DNA of 17,300 nt, taken from RYN-428 sp035551995 (lineage in GTDB: Bacteria; Planctomycetota; Phycisphaerae; Tepidisphaerales; Tepidisphaeraceae). The position numbers were made by a program, and so were the translations under genes. The notes under the pieces were generated by a model. The model was not told the DNA's origin. It searched no databases and was given only the letters and a program-made list of their open reading frames with translations. Of the stretch, positions 15,062-17,300 are shown in pieces. Position 1 is the first letter of the stretch; each line of letters starts with the position of its first letter. The DNA lies in contig DASZME010000077.1 in the NCBI GenBank assembly GCA_035551995.1, positions 1-17,300 of the forward strand, given 5' to 3'.

Positions 15062-17300
15062 ATGTCGAATATGACGTTGGTGGCCGGCCTGCTTGCTCTG
15101 GCGGCGATCGCTGCGCCGTTGAGCATGGCGACCGAAGCGCCGCCGGCGCAGACCGATTTCTTCGAATCACGCGTCCGGCCGGTACTCGTCGAGCAATGCT
15201 ATAAGTGCCACAATTCCGCGAAATTGTCCGAAGGTTCGCTCGCCCTCGATTTCCGTGGCGGAGTGCTTAAAGGCGGCGACGGCGGCGCGATCGTGGTGCC
15301 GGGCCACCCGGAAAAAAGCAGATTGATCCCCATCCTCCGCCACGAGATAAGCGGGATTAAAATGCCCAAAAACGGGGGGAAACTCAGCGAACGCGTGGTG
15401 AGCGATTTCGAGAAATGGATCGCGATGGGCGCAGCGGACCCGCGCGATAAACCGCCCTCCGCCGAGGAACTGACCAAAGCCACTTCCTGGGAAACAACGC
15501 TGCAAACGCGAAAGCAGTGGTGGAGTTTTCAGCCGATTCGTAAAGTCGCGCCGCCCGCGTTTCCCGGCGATTCCTGGGCGAGCCATCCGGTGGACTGTTT
15601 TGTTCTCGCCAGGCTTGGGGAAAAAGGACTCGAACCGGCAGCGTCCGCCGACGCACGAACGCTCATTCGCAGACTCTATTTCGCCTTGATCGGCCTTCCC
15701 CCCGCGCCGGATGAAATCGAACGCTGGGCGCCGCGCGTGGTTCAACCCCGCGGATATGATCAATTGGTCGATCATCTCCTCGCCAGTCCGCATTTCGGCG
15801 AGCACTGGGCACGGCACTGGATGGATTGGGTTCGCTACGCCGAGTCGCACGGCTCCGAGGGAGACCCGGAGATCGTCAATGCCTGGTACTACCGTGATTA
15901 TCTGATTCGCGCGCTCAACGCCGACGTCTCTTACGATCAGCTCGTGCGCGAGGATGTCGCCGGCGACCTGCTGTTGAAACCGCGAATCAACAAAGACCTC
16001 GGCATCAATGAATCGATCATCGGCCCGGCGCAATGGCGAATGGTCTATCACGGTTTTGCTCCGACTGACGCGCTGGCGGAAAAAGTTCGGTTTATCGACG
16101 ACGAGATCGGCACATTCTCAAAAGCGTTTCTGGGCCTGACGGTTTCTTGCGCGCGGTGCCATAACCATAAATTCGACGCGATCAGCCAGCGAGACTACTA
16201 CGCGCTGTTTGGCGTTTTGGGTTCATGTCGGCCGGGCCGTGTTGCGATAGACACGCCGGAAAGGCTGAACGCCAATCGCGATAAACTTGCCGCGCTCAAA
16301 CCGCGGATTCGATCGGCCATCGCCGGCGCATGGCTCGATAGCGCGGAAAATTTGCGCGTTCGGTTGGAAAATAAGGAGGGGCCGTGGAAGGACGCAAGCG
16401 ACGGCAGATCTCCGTTGCATCCCTTGCTCCTCCAGCATAAGCAAGCCGCCGACGGCGCCCGTTTCTCCGACGCGTGGCGGGGCCAGGTCGCGGCGTGGAA
16501 AGCGGACCGCGATCGGCGGGACAAAATCTTCGGCCAGACTTATCGGCGGTGGAATATGGCCAACGCCGCCGATTACGCGACGTGGTTTCGCCAGGGCAAC
16601 GGCCTGGCGGAAAAGCCTGCCCCGGCGGGCGAATTTTCCGTGTCCATCGCCGGCGACACGCTTCTTGCCGGCATCTATCCGTCCGGCGTCTGTTCCAACG
16701 CGCTTACCGCCAAGAGCGAGGCTCGCCTTTCATCCGCGACTTTTCGCCTGAACGACAGTTACGAGTTGTGGCTGCGCGTCATCGGCGACGGCGGCGCGAC
16801 CGCACGCTATGTCATCCAGGATTATCCGCGCACCGGAACCGTTTTTCCCGAAGCGAAGCTGGCCAAAGAGTGGCAGTGGCAGAGACTGGATCTTTCCTAT
16901 TGGAACGGCGACGAAGCGTATGTCGAACTTGCCGCGGGAAAAGATCAACCGGTGCAAGCGAACAACGAGCCGCGTTCCTGGTTTGGCCTGCGGGAGGCCG
17001 TGATCGTTCCCAAGGGCGAGCCGGCGCCGGGAGAGACGTTGGAGTTCCTTGATCCGCTGTTTGAGACCGCGGGAGAAACGGCGCCTGAATCCTTCGACGA
17101 TTTAATCGCATACTATCTGAAAACGGTGGACGCCGCCGTTAGAGCATGGGAAAAAGGTTCGGCCACCGATGCTCAGGCTGTTTTTCTCGACGCGTGCATC
17201 AAGCAAGGGGTGCTGGCGAATCGCTTCGATCAGCTCTCGGCGGTCAAGCCACTGGTCGAGGAATATCGGCAGGTGGAAGAAGACGTGATCGTGCCGACGC
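15062..17300 (+). CDS. PSCyt1 - DUF1549 (PSCyt2) exported protein, 5' part (runs off window)
   Basis: The frame from ATG 15062 is open to the last base, giving 746 codons, and the 3' end is outside the window. GGAG at 15051-15054 supports the start. A signal peptide (LVAGLLALAAIAAPLSMA, cleavage near residue 23) leads into a PSCyt1 domain, residues about 33-125. That domain has the haem-binding motif CYKCH (Cys46, Cys49, His50) and Met101 in IKMPK as a possible axial ligand. DUF1549 follows at about residues 175-385 (WASHPVDCFVLARL, LYFALIGLPPAP, HFGEHWARHWMDWVRYAES), ending in a second CxxCH (CARCHNHKFD, Cys363). The part from about 390 on is an insert including a beta-rich, lectin-like stretch near 590-680 (YELWLRVIGDGGATARYV). 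A DUF1553 (PSD1) domain would be expected beyond the window. These proteins are abundant in planctomycetes; their biochemical role is not established. Confidence 0.93.
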   Translation, partial: MSNMTLVAGLLALAAIAAPLSMATEAPPAQTDFFESRVRPVLVEQCYKCHNSAKLSEGSLALDFRGGVLKGGDGGAIVVPGHPEKSRLIPILRHEISGIKMPKNGGKLSERVVSDFEKWIAMGAADPRDKPPSAEELTKATSWETTLQTRKQWWSFQPIRKVAPPAFPGDSWASHPVDCFVLARLGEKGLEPAASADARTLIRRLYFALIGLPPAPDEIERWAPRVVQPRGYDQLVDHLLASPHFGEHWARHWMDWVRYAESHGSEGDPEIVNAWYYRDYLIRALNADVSYDQLVREDVAGDLLLKPRINKDLGINESIIGPAQWRMVYHGFAPTDALAEKVRFIDDEIGTFSKAFLGLTVSCARCHNHKFDAISQRDYYALFGVLGSCRPGRVAIDTPERLNANRDKLAALKPRIRSAIAGAWLDSAENLRVRLENKEGPWKDASDGRSPLHPLLLQHKQAADGARFSDAWRGQVAAWKADRDRRDKIFGQTYRRWNMANAADYATWFRQGNGLAEKPAPAGEFSVSIAGDTLLAGIYPSGVCSNALTAKSEARLSSATFRLNDSYELWLRVIGDGGATARYVIQDYPRTGTVFPEAKLAKEWQWQRLDLSYWNGDEAYVELAAGKDQPVQANNEPRSWFGLREAVIVPKGEPAPGETLEFLDPLFETAGETAPESFDDLIAYYLKTVDAAVRAWEKGSATDAQAVFLDACIKQGVLANRFDQLSAVKPLVEEYRQVEEDVIVPT

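Overview
The window is most likely from a planctomycete (Planctomycetota, perhaps a soil or freshwater Phycisphaerae-type lineage; the class is a weak inference). The strongest cues are a secreted protein with an N-terminal CxxCH cytochrome motif followed by a DUF1549 (PSCyt2) domain, a rhomboid protease beginning MGLADRDYYR, several large secreted proteins, GC-rich sequence, and Shine-Dalgarno signals that are sometimes weak or absent.

Layout. 1-396 is the 3' end of an MgtE-type magnesium channel gene. 430-1069 is a poorly coding stretch holding a HigA-like antitoxin remnant (+) and a small membrane-protein ORF (-) that may itself be part of a decayed gene. 1092-2250 is the ribosomal protein operon rplM-rpsI (L13, S9), with a plausible sigma70-type promoter and a clear intrinsic terminator. 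2275-2397 is a long inverted repeat that resembles a dispersed intergenic element. 2456-3613 holds two small exported proteins, one unknown and one Dabb-domain. They converge, with one base between, on a secreted TPR/HExxH/PDZ peptidase on the minus strand (3615-5072). 5296-8129 is a plus-strand run: an LLM-family flavin oxidoreductase, a rhomboid protease and NAD kinase. 8229-8799 (-) is a type II toxin-antitoxin locus in which the DUF104-like antitoxin is intact but the MazF/PemK toxin is broken by an in-frame stop and two frameshifts. 9140-14500 encodes a 1786-residue exported multidomain protein. 14501-15061 is a structured, gene-free spacer with a terminator and two inverted-repeat elements. 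15062-17300 is the 5' part of a PSCyt1/DUF1549-type protein that runs off the window.

How the parts relate. The housekeeping genes (L13/S9, NAD kinase, rhomboid, MgtE) look like ordinary core genome. The accessory signal lies in the decayed toxin-antitoxin remnants, the intergenic repeat elements, and the pair of very large exported proteins at the right end. The giant protein has two diverged copies of a discoidin-like module, one of them interrupting a beta-propeller-like region, plus a FlgD-like Ig domain, one EF-hand loop and a C-terminal CBM9-like domain. It sits upstream of a PSCyt1/DUF1549 protein, a pairing consistent with extracellular or periplasmic polymer handling but not proof of it. 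I see no CRISPR array, tRNA, rRNA, transposase or phage gene. I found no convincing new multi-gene defence or biosynthetic system; the most unusual items are the giant protein's architecture and the inactivated mazF.
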